Positions 15,699 through 22,017 of a stretch of DNA of 36,572 nt are shown here, one piece after another. Source of the stretch: a virus. The stretch is taken from positions 1 to 36,572 of the IMG/VR virus record IMGVR_UViG_3300032322_000747, one strand, 5' to 3'. Position numbers and translations under genes: made by a program. The notes below the pieces were generated by a model that saw nothing but the letters and a program-made list of their open reading frames with translations, was not told where the DNA came from and made no database searches. Positions within the stretch are counted from its first letter, which is position 1, and every line of letters starts with the position of its first letter.

Positions 15699-16544
15699 TT
15701 ATGATCGTTCACGAATTTGAGTATTGATAATGTGCTTTGCGCTGCCAATACCATTGCTTAACACTTCATATAGACCAGCGTTAGCATCGCGCACCTGAGC
15801 AAAGAACTTGCGATTGACCGTTTCAAACTCGCCTATCTTGAAAGACTTGTCCTCTACGCTAATCTTCTTGCTCTGCGCTACCTTATCGATCAGGGTCAAG
15901 AAAGCGTCTACCCAACCATCAGCGTCAGGATGATAGGAGTAAGGTTCCTCGCTGCCCGGAACAAACAAAGGCCAATCTCCGGCAGGCTCTTCGACAACTA
16001 CTGGCAGTGTGGGAATCGGCTCTGCCTGCGGGATTACGATATTTTCCTTAGTGGCATTAGGGATTGTTTCGACTTCGGTTTCGTCCAGCATCCCAAGTCC
16101 GCAATGAGCAAGCACTGATCGGCGTATTGCTTTGGTAGTGCATTTAAGCACTGCGTTAGCAAGTGCATCTCCCTTGAGGTTTCCAATGCTAACAGCCCCT
16201 TGATTTTCGCTAGAGCGTCCATCAGCCCCGGTAACTCTGACTGAGACAACGTAAATATCATCGACCCGTTCTTTATTTGTAATCTGAGTTGACAGTTTGT
16301 GGAGGTTACAGAGTTGTTGTGTGGCTCCTGAATTGGCATATAGCACCTGTTTTCCGCTAAGGTTCAGCAGGTCAAACGGTTTGGCGCTTGGATCAAGGCC
16401 AATCTGTTTACAACGGTAGTTGTAGTATTGAACCTTCTGAACTTGGTTTAGCCCCGACAAGTCCCCTTTTGTTACGATTGATTCAATGATCGCTGGATCA
16501 ATAACAGCGACCTCACCCTTCGGCATAGAAATGACATTGCTCAT
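15699..16544 (-). CDS. Single-strand annealing recombinase (RecT/Erf/Rad52-type)
   Basis: ATG 16544 is chosen because it overlaps the upstream stop by ATGA and has GGAGGG at the right distance; 281 residues. The N-terminal 165 residues carry the annealing-protein signature: YYNYRCKQIGLDPSAKPFDL, LSGKQVLYANSGATQQL, DGRSSENQGAV and ANAVLKCTTKAIRRSVLAHC with GLGMLDETEVETIP. A Pro/Glu linker and a C-terminal helical domain follow. It would anneal complementary ssDNA made by the exonuclease encoded upstream. The exact SSAP family needs a profile search. Confidence 0.87.
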   Translation of the reverse strand: MSNVISMPKGEVAVIDPAIIESIVTKGDLSGLNQVQKVQYYNYRCKQIGLDPSAKPFDLLNLSGKQVLYANSGATQQLCNLHKLSTQITNKERVDDIYVVSVRVTGADGRSSENQGAVSIGNLKGDALANAVLKCTTKAIRRSVLAHCGLGMLDETEVETIPNATKENIVIPQAEPIPTLPVVVEEPAGDWPLFVPGSEEPYSYHPDADGWVDAFLTLIDKVAQSKKISVEDKSFKIGEFETVNRKFFAQVRDANAGLYEVLSNGIGSAKHIINTQIRERS

Positions 16545-16738
16545 TGCAAACCCTCCCATTTGGCTTGCTCCATGTTCATATCTTCTATCATTTCGTTTTT
16601 CAAAGCCGTAGAAATGAATTCAAGAAGCCCAAGCGTCTGCACAAAACCATGCTTTTGTTGACACTTGTGCGCCCACATCAAACCCTCTTCAATCAGTGTT
16701 TGCTGTTGCTTTTCGTCACTGCCTTCATAATTTCCCAT
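16541..16738 (-). CDS. Small helical acidic protein
   Basis: A 65-residue protein, helical and acidic (EKQQQTLIEEGLMWAH, LLEFISTALKNEMIEDMN), between the exonuclease and annealing genes. It overlaps the latter by ATGA. It may be a partner linking the two, but there is no known family. Confidence 0.75.
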   Translation of the reverse strand: MGNYEGSDEKQQQTLIEEGLMWAHKCQQKHGFVQTLGLLEFISTALKNEMIEDMNMEQAKWEGLQ

Positions 16739-16748
16739 ATTAAGCCCC

Positions 16749-17651
16749 TTATTTAATTAAGAATCGGCGTGAGCCGGGTTGTTCTACTACGAACTTTTCA
16801 TAAGTCTCAGGCAACGCCTGCTTCAAAAGGTCAGCAGAGAATCGCTTGGTAGACTTGCTAGACTTCCAAGTGGCAAGGATTGACCCGTCAAATGCTTTCA
16901 GTGTGGCTTTCGATTGCATAGCCGCTTGGATCATCTGCTTTAACCCTTCCTCGGCCTCTTCATATTCCTTCATCTTGCCCTTGATTGCCTGCAATTGCTG
17001 GCAGGCTAACTCAAGTGCAGCGTTAGCCACCATGTCTGAGCCATCGTCAACCTTGTACAAATCTTTGGTTGCATCAGCCATTGTGACTGGGTTCCAGTTG
17101 CGGGTCTGCACCTGCGCCCAAAACTCAGCCATAGCCCGAATGTGAGCCTCAGCCTCTAGTTGTGTAAAGTTTTGCGGGAAGTGGCATAACTCCTGACCGC
17201 CAAAGAGAACAACCAGAACGATGTTCTCTACGCCCTCATGCACAATTTGTTCATGCAAGCACTGTGCGCGGTACTTCTCAGAGATCATCTCCGTGCCGTC
17301 ATCTCCGTATTTTTTGCGCTGGTGTACGCCAAGGTTCTTGACCTCGTAGAGAGTCTTGCCATCGGTAGAGATGTAGTCAAAGTGTGAGGCCATCCAGTCA
17401 TGCTTTGGATGATGCAGGGTGTAGTCAGCGTCTTTGAACTCCCAACCCCAACGCCCCGCAGCGATCCGCATGATAGGTTCTTGCAGGTGCAAGCCCATCT
17501 GTACAGGTTCCACATCGGATAGGTCAGGTGCATCTTTCTGCCCAACCTTTTGTAGGTAGACTTCACCGCCCTTACCTTCGGCGATCATCCCTGCGTCACT
17601 ACTCCATATTGCCTTGTCACGAATGGCAAGGTCTTTTTCGCTTAATGCCAT
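16749..17651 (-). CDS. YqaJ / lambda-type exonuclease
   Basis: I start at ATG 17651 (300 residues) behind GGGGG; TTG 17663 is an in-frame alternative. It has the YqaJ viral recombinase fold: E58 in MGLHLQEPI, D92 in ASHFDYI, E103 and K105 in LYEVKN form the PD-(D/E)XK centre. The C-terminal 100 residues are a coiled coil (LELACQQLQAIKGKMKEYEE) plus a small basic end. It would resect dsDNA ends to expose ssDNA for the annealing protein. The pairing with the SSAP is a Red-like module. Confidence 0.9.
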   Translation of the reverse strand: MALSEKDLAIRDKAIWSSDAGMIAEGKGGEVYLQKVGQKDAPDLSDVEPVQMGLHLQEPIMRIAAGRWGWEFKDADYTLHHPKHDWMASHFDYISTDGKTLYEVKNLGVHQRKKYGDDGTEMISEKYRAQCLHEQIVHEGVENIVLVVLFGGQELCHFPQNFTQLEAEAHIRAMAEFWAQVQTRNWNPVTMADATKDLYKVDDGSDMVANAALELACQQLQAIKGKMKEYEEAEEGLKQMIQAAMQSKATLKAFDGSILATWKSSKSTKRFSADLLKQALPETYEKFVVEQPGSRRFLIK

Positions 17652-17678
17652 ATCAGCCCCCAAATTAAGTTAGCGAAG

Positions 17679-18386
17679 TTACACGTTACTACAGAAATAT
17701 CGTTTATGCAAGAGTGGTCTATTAAGTTTAAGCCAATCCTCGGCTTCCATAGTGTTTTTACTGTCAGCACCAAAGCCACGCCCAATCGTGCTTGATCCTA
17801 CGTGGTGAACATAGGCGCGGCTGTTGAAGTGTTTGAAGCCCTCCTGAGCCATGTCATAGCAGGCCACGTTATCACTATAAAAGTTAGTAGGAGGAAAGCC
17901 CGGAAACCCTTCTCGATCCACGCTAGCAAACAAGGGTGCAGTCCACTCTACCTGCTGGATTGTCTCCTCGCTTGCCCACTTCATGCCTGCCCAAGTGTCA
18001 TTCTCGGTCTTGGCGCGGATGTTTTGCGGCATGGTAGCCATGTTAGAACGTGCCGACACAAAGCCCACCTTGTGCCCCTGCTGCTTTAGTAACACCCTGT
18101 CATGGCAGAGTAGCCAGTAGGTATTGGGATCAAGTACAACGTCATCGTTAGCCATGATCACAGTCTCATGCCCATCTAAGAACGCTTGGGTTATGGCGTA
18201 ATTGAAGGAATCTCCGAAATTAGTCTTATCGTTTTCCCCTAAGTAATGCACCCAATCCTGCTTATCTAGAGAGTCCCACTTGCCGTACACGTAAGTGGTT
18301 ACTTCCCTTGGCACGTACATCCAGATTGATTCTAGGAGTACGTTGATGCTCTTGCTGCCCTTCGTTGCTATGACTATCGGTGTCAT
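17679..18386 (-). CDS. Glycosyltransferase-like protein, GT2 fold
   Basis: A 235-residue protein opening MTPIVIATKGSKSINVLLES, with a typical GT-A nucleotide-binding core. The metal motif is ETVIMANDDVVLDPNTYWLL (DD about residues 82-83). A second acidic region is FYSDNVACYDMAQEGF, and a conserved AYVHHVGSST follows. This is the second glycosyltransferase in the minus arm. The acceptor is unknown; host surface or virion glycosylation are the usual options. It overlaps a micro-membrane gene by ATGA. Confidence 0.85.
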   Translation of the reverse strand: MTPIVIATKGSKSINVLLESIWMYVPREVTTYVYGKWDSLDKQDWVHYLGENDKTNFGDSFNYAITQAFLDGHETVIMANDDVVLDPNTYWLLCHDRVLLKQQGHKVGFVSARSNMATMPQNIRAKTENDTWAGMKWASEETIQQVEWTAPLFASVDREGFPGFPPTNFYSDNVACYDMAQEGFKHFNSRAYVHHVGSSTIGRGFGADSKNTMEAEDWLKLNRPLLHKRYFCSNV

Positions 18387-18466
18387 CGGTCATCTCCATA
18401 TCCAATGTAAATGCCAATGGCTACCACGACAGCCAGCAACATGAATAACTCTATGAGCCAGTTCAT
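18383..18466 (-). CDS. 27-residue single-pass membrane protein
   Basis: ATGA overlaps on both sides place this tiny gene, with GAGGAG upstream. The sequence is a single hydrophobic helix (WLIELFMLLAVVVAIGIYIG) with a charged GDDR end. Its role is unknown. Similar tiny phage membrane proteins alter envelope state or block superinfection. Confidence 0.7.
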   Translation of the reverse strand: MNWLIELFMLLAVVVAIGIYIGYGDDR

Positions 18467-18672
18467 ATCGACTCCTCTACCCTGATCGTGACACGCACTG
18501 GCTTGGCCTTGGCAAACCAGTAAGCATCGGTATCCAAAAAGGTCTGAGCATCCTTGCGGGTACGAAAGGTCATGGTTTTGAATGGTATGACAAACTGGTA
18601 GTGCAGCAGGTCAGGACGTTGAACAAACCTGCCACGCTTGTCTTGCAGTGCCCAACAGCGAATCTTTATCAT
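18463..18672 (-). CDS. Small basic beta-rich protein
   Basis: I start at ATG 18672 (69 residues) because GGAGGG lies 4 bases upstream and it forms an ATGA overlap with the preceding membrane gene. The longer frame to 18801 runs through that gene. It is predicted alpha/beta (IKIRCWALQDKRGRF, MTFRTRKDAQTFLDTDAYW). No family is recognised. Confidence 0.72.
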   Translation of the reverse strand: MIKIRCWALQDKRGRFVQRPDLLHYQFVIPFKTMTFRTRKDAQTFLDTDAYWFAKAKPVRVTIRVEESI

Positions 18673-18788
18673 TTGTCCCTCCAAGCCAGAAAGCCTATCA
18701 GGACAAAGACTAGCACCACAAACCACGCCAGTTCTTGCGCTGCCTCTGCCGCATATCCTGACCTCACCCACCAGTCCGCTTGGTTCAT
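18669..18788 (-). CDS. 39-residue single-pass membrane protein
   Basis: Flanked by ATGA overlaps on both sides. A polar N-terminus (MNQADWWVRSGYAAEAAQEL) leads into a hydrophobic helix (AWFVVLVFVLIGFLAW) and a basic RDK end. It overlaps the larger frame of its downstream neighbour, but the paired ATGA junctions argue for this gene. The function is unknown. Confidence 0.7.
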   Translation of the reverse strand: MNQADWWVRSGYAAEAAQELAWFVVLVFVLIGFLAWRDK

Positions 18789-18976
18789 CGGGCCACCTCA
18801 TCGACTATTCTTTGGATCATTGAGCAGTGGTGCCGTAACTCAGTGGCAACCCCGTCAATGTCCTCCCAGTTTGGTTTGTAGGCATTACGGCAAAGACGGT
18901 TCAGGTCAGTCATCAGTTTATTCATCTGCACTACATGACTGCCAACGTCAAACAACATTGGATCAACATCATTCAT
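18785..18976 (-). CDS. Small helical protein
   Basis: A 63-residue helical protein (VQMNKLMTDLNRLCRNAYK, TELRHHCSMIQRIVDEV). GGGGG upstream and an ATGA overlap downstream support it. No family or function is recognised. Confidence 0.72.
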   Translation of the reverse strand: MNDVDPMLFDVGSHVVQMNKLMTDLNRLCRNAYKPNWEDIDGVATELRHHCSMIQRIVDEVAR

Positions 18977-18993
18977 TATCAGCCCCCTGATGA

Positions 18994-19179
18994 TTAGTCT
19001 AAATGTGATGCTTGGTCTAGTTGTAGCCTGCGTTCCTTGGCCTTGGTTAGCAGGTCTGCTACCTCTCTGGCCTCTTGCCTGATGCGATACAACCTCTCAG
19101 CCAATTGACGCTCCACTACTAAACTGTTTAATGCGACTTCCATCGCCTCTTGAATTGTGTATTCACGTTGAATGTTCAT
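18994..19179 (-). CDS. Small helical protein, first gene of recombination operon
   Basis: ATG 19179 is chosen because GGAGG at 19189-19185 precedes it by 5 bases; the frame extends only four codons further. It has 61 residues of charged helix (EAMEVALNSLVVERQLAERL, then RQEAREVADLLTKAKERRLQ). It may be a small regulator or adaptor. It follows its own promoter and inverted repeat, so it leads the operon that runs to 13355. Confidence 0.75.
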   Translation of the reverse strand: MNIQREYTIQEAMEVALNSLVVERQLAERLYRIRQEAREVADLLTKAKERRLQLDQASHLD

Positions 19180-19191
19180 ATCATCCTCCAT

Positions 19192-19254
19192 TGATTAGGG
19201 TTGTGTAAACGTCTACACGATATGAACCGTATACCCATGTTTGTCTGTTGTCAA
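19192..19254 (-). promoter_or_regulatory. Promoter with palindrome and CCTAATCA leader
   Basis: TTGACA (19254-19249) is a perfect -35 element, with weak -10 options at 15 bp (TATACG) or 17 bp (TACGGT). Downstream is the near-perfect palindrome GTGTAGACGTTTACAC (19218-19203), either an operator or an RNA stem, then CCTAATCA (19199-19192) and GGAGG. It probably drives the recombination operon. Confidence 0.6.
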
Positions 19255-19261
19255 GCGGGAA

Positions 19262-19286
19262 ATAAAAAGGGGGGCTTTCGCCCCCC
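19262..19286 (-). terminator. Intrinsic terminator after 87-residue gene
   Basis: On the minus strand GGGGGGC, loop GAAA and GCCCCCC are followed by TTTTTAT. It lies 5 bases beyond the stop codon at 19292, so it separates that gene from the next operon unless antitermination acts. Confidence 0.9.
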
Positions 19287-19291
19287 ATAGA

Positions 19292-19555
19292 TTAGTGCTT
19301 CAAGGTGATCACCTCAAAGTCGGTGATTTCTTGATTGGTGTCATGCTCGAAGATTCCACTGTGGTCTGCATACCAGCCGTTACGGTTGGTCATGTCGATC
19401 AGAACCACCTTAATCGTCTCTCCGAATGAGTGCAGGTCTTTCCAGTCTCTCTTAGCCTGTTTGACTGCCCTCTTGACCGCTTCATCCCTGTCTGAGTTGT
19501 AAGCCCAAGATGAACCGCCACCAACAAAAACGATGCCGCAATAGTTTGTACCCAT
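19292..19555 (-). CDS. Monocistronic 87-residue protein behind consensus promoter
   Basis: An 87-residue soluble protein: an N-terminal MGTNYCGIVFVGGG strand, a basic helix (RDEAVKRAVKQAKRDWKDL), then ETIKVVLIDMTNRNGW and an acidic end. GGAGG is 6 bases before ATG 19555. It has its own consensus promoter and its own terminator and lies next to the probable origin. This suggests an abundant early product, perhaps an origin-binding, host-takeover or antitermination protein. The family is unrecognised and the function unknown. Confidence 0.82.
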   Translation of the reverse strand: MGTNYCGIVFVGGGSSWAYNSDRDEAVKRAVKQAKRDWKDLHSFGETIKVVLIDMTNRNGWYADHSGIFEHDTNQEITDFEVITLKH

Positions 19556-19561
19556 TGAGTA

Positions 19562-19609
19562 CCTCCATGATTAGGATTGTTAAAGAACGATGAGAGTTTT
19601 CACTCTCAT
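19562..19609 (-). promoter_or_regulatory. Leader: GAAA-capped stem-loop, boxA-like element, CCTAATCA, SD
   Basis: Reading the minus strand from about the start point: ATGAGAGT-GAAA-ACTCTCAT (19609-19590) is an 8-bp stem with a GNRA tetraloop. Next is CGTTCTTTAACAA (19589-19577), close to the rrn boxA core TCTTTAACA, then CCTAATCA (19575-19568) and GGAGG. A stem-loop plus boxA is the composition of nut-type antitermination sites, though here the stem comes first. Confidence 0.7.
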
Positions 19610-19614
19610 TCACT

Positions 19615-19642
19615 ATTATACACGTTCTATACAGTTTGTCAA
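19615..19642 (-). promoter_or_regulatory. Consensus sigma70 promoter
   Basis: TTGACA (19642-19637), a 16-bp spacer and TATAAT (19620-19615), both hexamers perfect. It is the best promoter I found in the genome and reads into the boxA leader and the 87-residue gene. It should be active at once with host RNA polymerase. Confidence 0.93.
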
Positions 19643-19672
19643 GTCACTTGATACCACGATATGAAAATATGC

Positions 19673-19929
19673 TGTGGATAACTAAAAATATCTGTGGATA
19701 ACCCTGTGGATAAGTTGTTGATAAGTGCTGTGTTACAATGCTTCCTACTATATGTCTTATATGCCTACATCTAGAGGGTTTACATCTACGTAGTACTTAT
19801 CAATTCTAGAATGTAAACATAGCCTAGATAAAAAATCATCTAGTTAACTAAAATTCTAGGTTTATAGGTGGGTAGTATCTAGGTTTAGGTTTAATCTAGA
19901 TTTAGGATATATAGGGCGATTGTGGATAA
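19673..19929. other. oriC-like region: DnaA boxes and AT-rich CTAG tract
   Basis: TGTGGATAA (complement TTATCCACA, the strong DnaA box) occurs exactly at 19673-19681, 19693-19701, 19705-19713 and 19921-19929. A one-mismatch copy, TGTTGATAA, is at 19716-19724. All are in the same orientation, and the first four are spaced 20, 12 and 11 bp. Between the cluster and the last box lies about 190 bp of AT-rich DNA with seven CTAG motifs (19771, 19806, 19824, 19840, 19856, 19879, 19896), three of them as CTAG[GA]TTTA. This is the architecture of a bacterial origin: a DnaA cluster beside an unwinding element. Confidence 0.85.
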
Positions 19930-20137
19930 CTTTGGGACTCGCACCGCCGCTGTCCAACGGATCAGCAGGCGGGGTGCGTACTCGATTTCCGAATTTTTGG
20001 TAACGGCAACCAATTCGCATGGGTTGGGCGCACTCCCGAATTTTGCCCGTCAATTTATAGATATTTTGACCGAGGGATTGGAAACGGTAGAGGGTAGGTT
20101 ACGGGGTGCAGCAGGAAAAAAGGCGGGAATGGATTAG
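19922..20137 (+). CDS. Possible 71-residue protein, GTG start in DnaA box
   Basis: A plus-strand frame starting at GTG 19922, inside the last DnaA box, and ending at TAG 20135-20137. The product looks protein-like: SRRGAYSISEFLVTA, then a helix (FARQFIDILTEGLETVEGRL) and a basic GAAGKKAG tail. Against it, no Shine-Dalgarno is visible and flanking genes run the other way. If real, DnaA bound at 19921-19929 would cover its start codon. The family is unknown. Confidence 0.4.
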   Translation: MDNFGTRTAAVQRISRRGAYSISEFLVTATNSHGLGALPNFARQFIDILTEGLETVEGRLRGAAGKKAGMD

Positions 20138-20154
20138 AGGCGATTAGAGGGCAC

Positions 20155-20188
20155 AAAAAACCCGCCGTAGGGGTTAGCCTAGGGCGGG
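20155..20188 (-). terminator. Intrinsic terminator of second minus operon
   Basis: On the minus strand CCCGCC pairs with GGCGGG, extended by an inner TAGG/CCTA stem past one mismatch, and is followed by TTTTTT (20160-20155). It lies 24 bases past the last gene of the operon (stop at 20212-20214). Confidence 0.85.
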
Positions 20189-20211
20189 GTTAGAAAAGGC
20201 CGTAGAGAGGC

Positions 20212-20301
20212 TTAAAACAGGCCGAAAACGATATATAAAACCATCCAAACAACCACAAGTCCGAAAGCGGCGGCGAAAAGGGTCATTAGATCGTCACTCA
20301 T
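20212..20301 (-). CDS. 29-residue single-pass membrane protein
   Basis: Starts in an 8-base ATGAGTGA overlap with the upstream gene. MSDDLMTLFAAAFGLVVVW plus MVLYIVFGLF is one hydrophobic helix behind an acidic N-terminus. It is the last gene before the operon terminator. The function is unknown. Confidence 0.72.
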   Translation of the reverse strand: MSDDLMTLFAAAFGLVVVWMVLYIVFGLF

Positions 20302-20506
20302 TTTCAGTCACTCCCATGCAAGCCGTCCCCATGCTATTCAAAAAATCGGCCGCTGGATCGCTGGATTGATCGTAAAGAATCGGCGCACCATTTTCGGTTA
20401 TGACCGCGTAGTGATCGATAATGCCTGAATCTAAGCCAGCGGCGAGTGCATCATCTATTTGGGAAATCGATCCGCAATCGATAAAAACAAGGTATTTAGC
20501 CATCAT
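20294..20506 (-). CDS. Small alpha/beta protein of unknown function
   Basis: A 70-residue protein starting in an ATGA overlap with the cysteine-rich gene. The N-terminal strand KYLVFIDCGSISQIDDALAA suggests a small Rossmann-like or ferredoxin-like fold, followed by YAVITENGAPILYD. Despite this D-rich strand no catalytic site is evident. The ATCG-rich composition matches its neighbours rather than the late genes. Confidence 0.75.
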   Translation of the reverse strand: MMAKYLVFIDCGSISQIDDALAAGLDSGIIDHYAVITENGAPILYDQSSDPAADFLNSMGTACMGVTENE

Positions 20507-21189
20507 GCAGCCCTCGCGATTGGAATCACCCGACGGGCAATGCTATCGGCTAACTTCTCGCGGGTACCGTGAGCCCGAAAACCGATAATCGCATCCCGAT
20601 CCGCACGCGCGCATAGTCCGCACGATTTGCAGGTAACATCGTCACGGCTTTGGGCCGGGCATACGATAATTTTACGGCCCTCGGGGGTATAGGTTTTTTC
20701 GGGTGTATCGATTGGAACCACCACCACCACGGGCCCGGCTTTTAACTTCGCAAGCGTATCGGCCTCGCTGGCGTTATCGGCGGATAAGTTAACCGTAAAC
20801 CCTGCGCGATTAGCCGCTTTAATGGCCCGAATGGCCTGAGCGCTTTTCTTGTGAGAGTACGTGAAACCCCGTTTTCCCATATTGGATAAAACGAGAGCCG
20901 CTAGCGCTTTAGAGTCTACCTTCTCACCCTCTCCCGGTAGATCACCGGCGATATTATGCCGCCATAAAGTACCTAGAGGGAGAGCCGCGACCTTCTCGCA
21001 TAATTGCGACCATTCAATCCCGTCACGCTCGACTCGGTTCCAAGCCAGTGACGTATAGTAGCCCTCGGCATAGCACGAGGCCCGATAATGCGGGCATGAC
21101 GGCGGGCAAGTGTCACGGCCTGAGTAGGTCACGGGAATCGGGCCGGTTTTAGAATTGCTAGACTTTAAAACGAAAATCGCTGTCATCAT
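20503..21189 (-). CDS. Cysteine-rich phage protein (DUF7227-like)
   Basis: A 228-residue protein. After KTGPIPVTYSGRDTCPPSC come CPHYRASCYAEG, LWRHNIAGDLPGEG, GFTYSHKKS and NLSADNASEADTL. Near the end is the cysteine set CPAQSRDDVTCKSCGLC. The pattern is one I know from a widespread uncharacterised phage family, possibly related to the Gp37/DUF5131 proteins, with a likely TIM-barrel-like core and a bound metal or Fe-S cluster. The biochemical role is not established. It overlaps both neighbours by ATGA. Confidence 0.82.
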   Translation of the reverse strand: MMTAIFVLKSSNSKTGPIPVTYSGRDTCPPSCPHYRASCYAEGYYTSLAWNRVERDGIEWSQLCEKVAALPLGTLWRHNIAGDLPGEGEKVDSKALAALVLSNMGKRGFTYSHKKSAQAIRAIKAANRAGFTVNLSADNASEADTLAKLKAGPVVVVVPIDTPEKTYTPEGRKIIVCPAQSRDDVTCKSCGLCARADRDAIIGFRAHGTREKLADSIARRVIPIARAA

Positions 21190-21458
21190 TGACCCCCCGA
21201 ATAAATGTCATAACCCCGTACACGTGAGCGCTTTTCACGGGCTACACGCTCGCGGATTTTAGGATCGACCCCGAAACACTGCCGATAGGCATTGAAAAAT
21301 TTCGTTAGGTCACAATCCTCTTCGAGATAGGCGAAATCGCCACGCTCGTATGAGTAGCGGCTAATTTCTTTTGAAATCAAGAGATCGGATAATAGGCGCT
21401 TGGGTACTTTGACCCAGCCGTGGCCCGGATCGGCGATAAAATCAAATTTTTTCTGCAT
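21186..21458 (-). CDS. Conserved phage protein (DPGHGWVKV)
   Basis: A 90-residue protein with conserved DFIADPGHGWVKVPKRLL, ISRYSYERGDFAYLEEDCDL and a basic REKRSRVRGYD end. These motifs recur in uncharacterised phage proteins often found with the cysteine-rich DUF7227-like protein, as here. AGGGG precedes the ATG after a stem-loop/CCTAATC leader. The function is unknown. Confidence 0.8.
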   Translation of the reverse strand: MQKKFDFIADPGHGWVKVPKRLLSDLLISKEISRYSYERGDFAYLEEDCDLTKFFNAYRQCFGVDPKIRERVAREKRSRVRGYDIYSGGQ

Positions 21459-21464
21459 TTTTTA

Positions 21465-21500
21465 CCCCTTACGATTAGGAAAGCCGGGGAAATTCCCGGC
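21465..21500 (-). promoter_or_regulatory. Stem-loop / CCTAATC / SD leader
   Basis: On the minus strand GCCGGG-AATTTC-CCCGGC (21500-21483), three bases, CCTAATC (21479-21473), then AGGGG before ATG 21458. There is no obvious promoter, so it is probably an intra-operonic RNA element. Confidence 0.6.
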
Positions 21501-21542
21501 CCGTTGCCCCCTATCGTGAGACAAAGGGCAAAAGGCCGGAAA

Positions 21543-21959
21543 CTAATCAAGCCGTGAACCGGCATGGCAATCAATACCCGCATTGCGAAGTACCTGCGCA
21601 AAAGCGCCCGAATAAGCCGCTTTGCGCTCTACACTTTGCCCGAATTCGCTAACCCATATGCATAAGCCCGAAGGATAATGCGAGCGTGCTAACCCTTGTT
21701 TTTTCGCCCAGCGACCGAAGGCCGTGTTACCGGGGAAAGCGATCCAAGCGAACCCGCAAGCGCCATCGTCCACAATTTCGACAGGACGGCCCGTAGAGTC
21801 GCAAACGGCCATTGCAATCGGCCTACACTCTCGACCGGCTTTAATCCCAGCCGCATGAGCGACACTGATGAGAGCGGAAAAACCCGCGTTGCGCTCTACG
21901 CGCAGCCGGGAATCGTGAGCGATTTTCTCGCGTAGTGTTAAAAATTGTTGCGTTTGCAT
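21543..21959 (-). CDS. Conserved phage protein (DGACGFAWIAFPGNT)
   Basis: A 138-residue protein. Residues about 60-125 hold DGACGFAWIAFPGNTAFGRW, SGLCIWVSEFGQSVERKAAY and a helix ending LRNAGIDCHAGSRLD. This combination is a common uncharacterised phage protein with a compact alpha/beta fold. It is the second gene of the operon. AGGGG is upstream, behind a stem-loop/CCTAATCA leader. The function is unknown. Confidence 0.82.
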   Translation of the reverse strand: MQTQQFLTLREKIAHDSRLRVERNAGFSALISVAHAAGIKAGRECRPIAMAVCDSTGRPVEIVDDGACGFAWIAFPGNTAFGRWAKKQGLARSHYPSGLCIWVSEFGQSVERKAAYSGAFAQVLRNAGIDCHAGSRLD

Positions 21960-21969
21960 AATTGAACCC

Positions 21970-22007
21970 CTTTTGAGTGATTAGGAAACGGGGGAAACCG
22001 CCCCCGT
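21970..22007 (-). promoter_or_regulatory. Stem-loop / CCTAATCA / SD leader
   Basis: On the minus strand ACGGGGG-CGGTTT-CCCCCGT (22007-21988), two bases, CCTAATCA (21985-21978), then CTCAAAAGGGG before ATG 21959. It is a strong 7-bp GC stem without a following U-run. Confidence 0.6.
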
Positions 22008-22017
22008 GCGGTATTGA

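Noticed and set aside
19862-20053. 63-residue minus-strand frame overlapping the origin tract
   Set aside because: The C-terminal half is translated AT-rich repeat DNA, and no RBS or coupling to a neighbour is visible.
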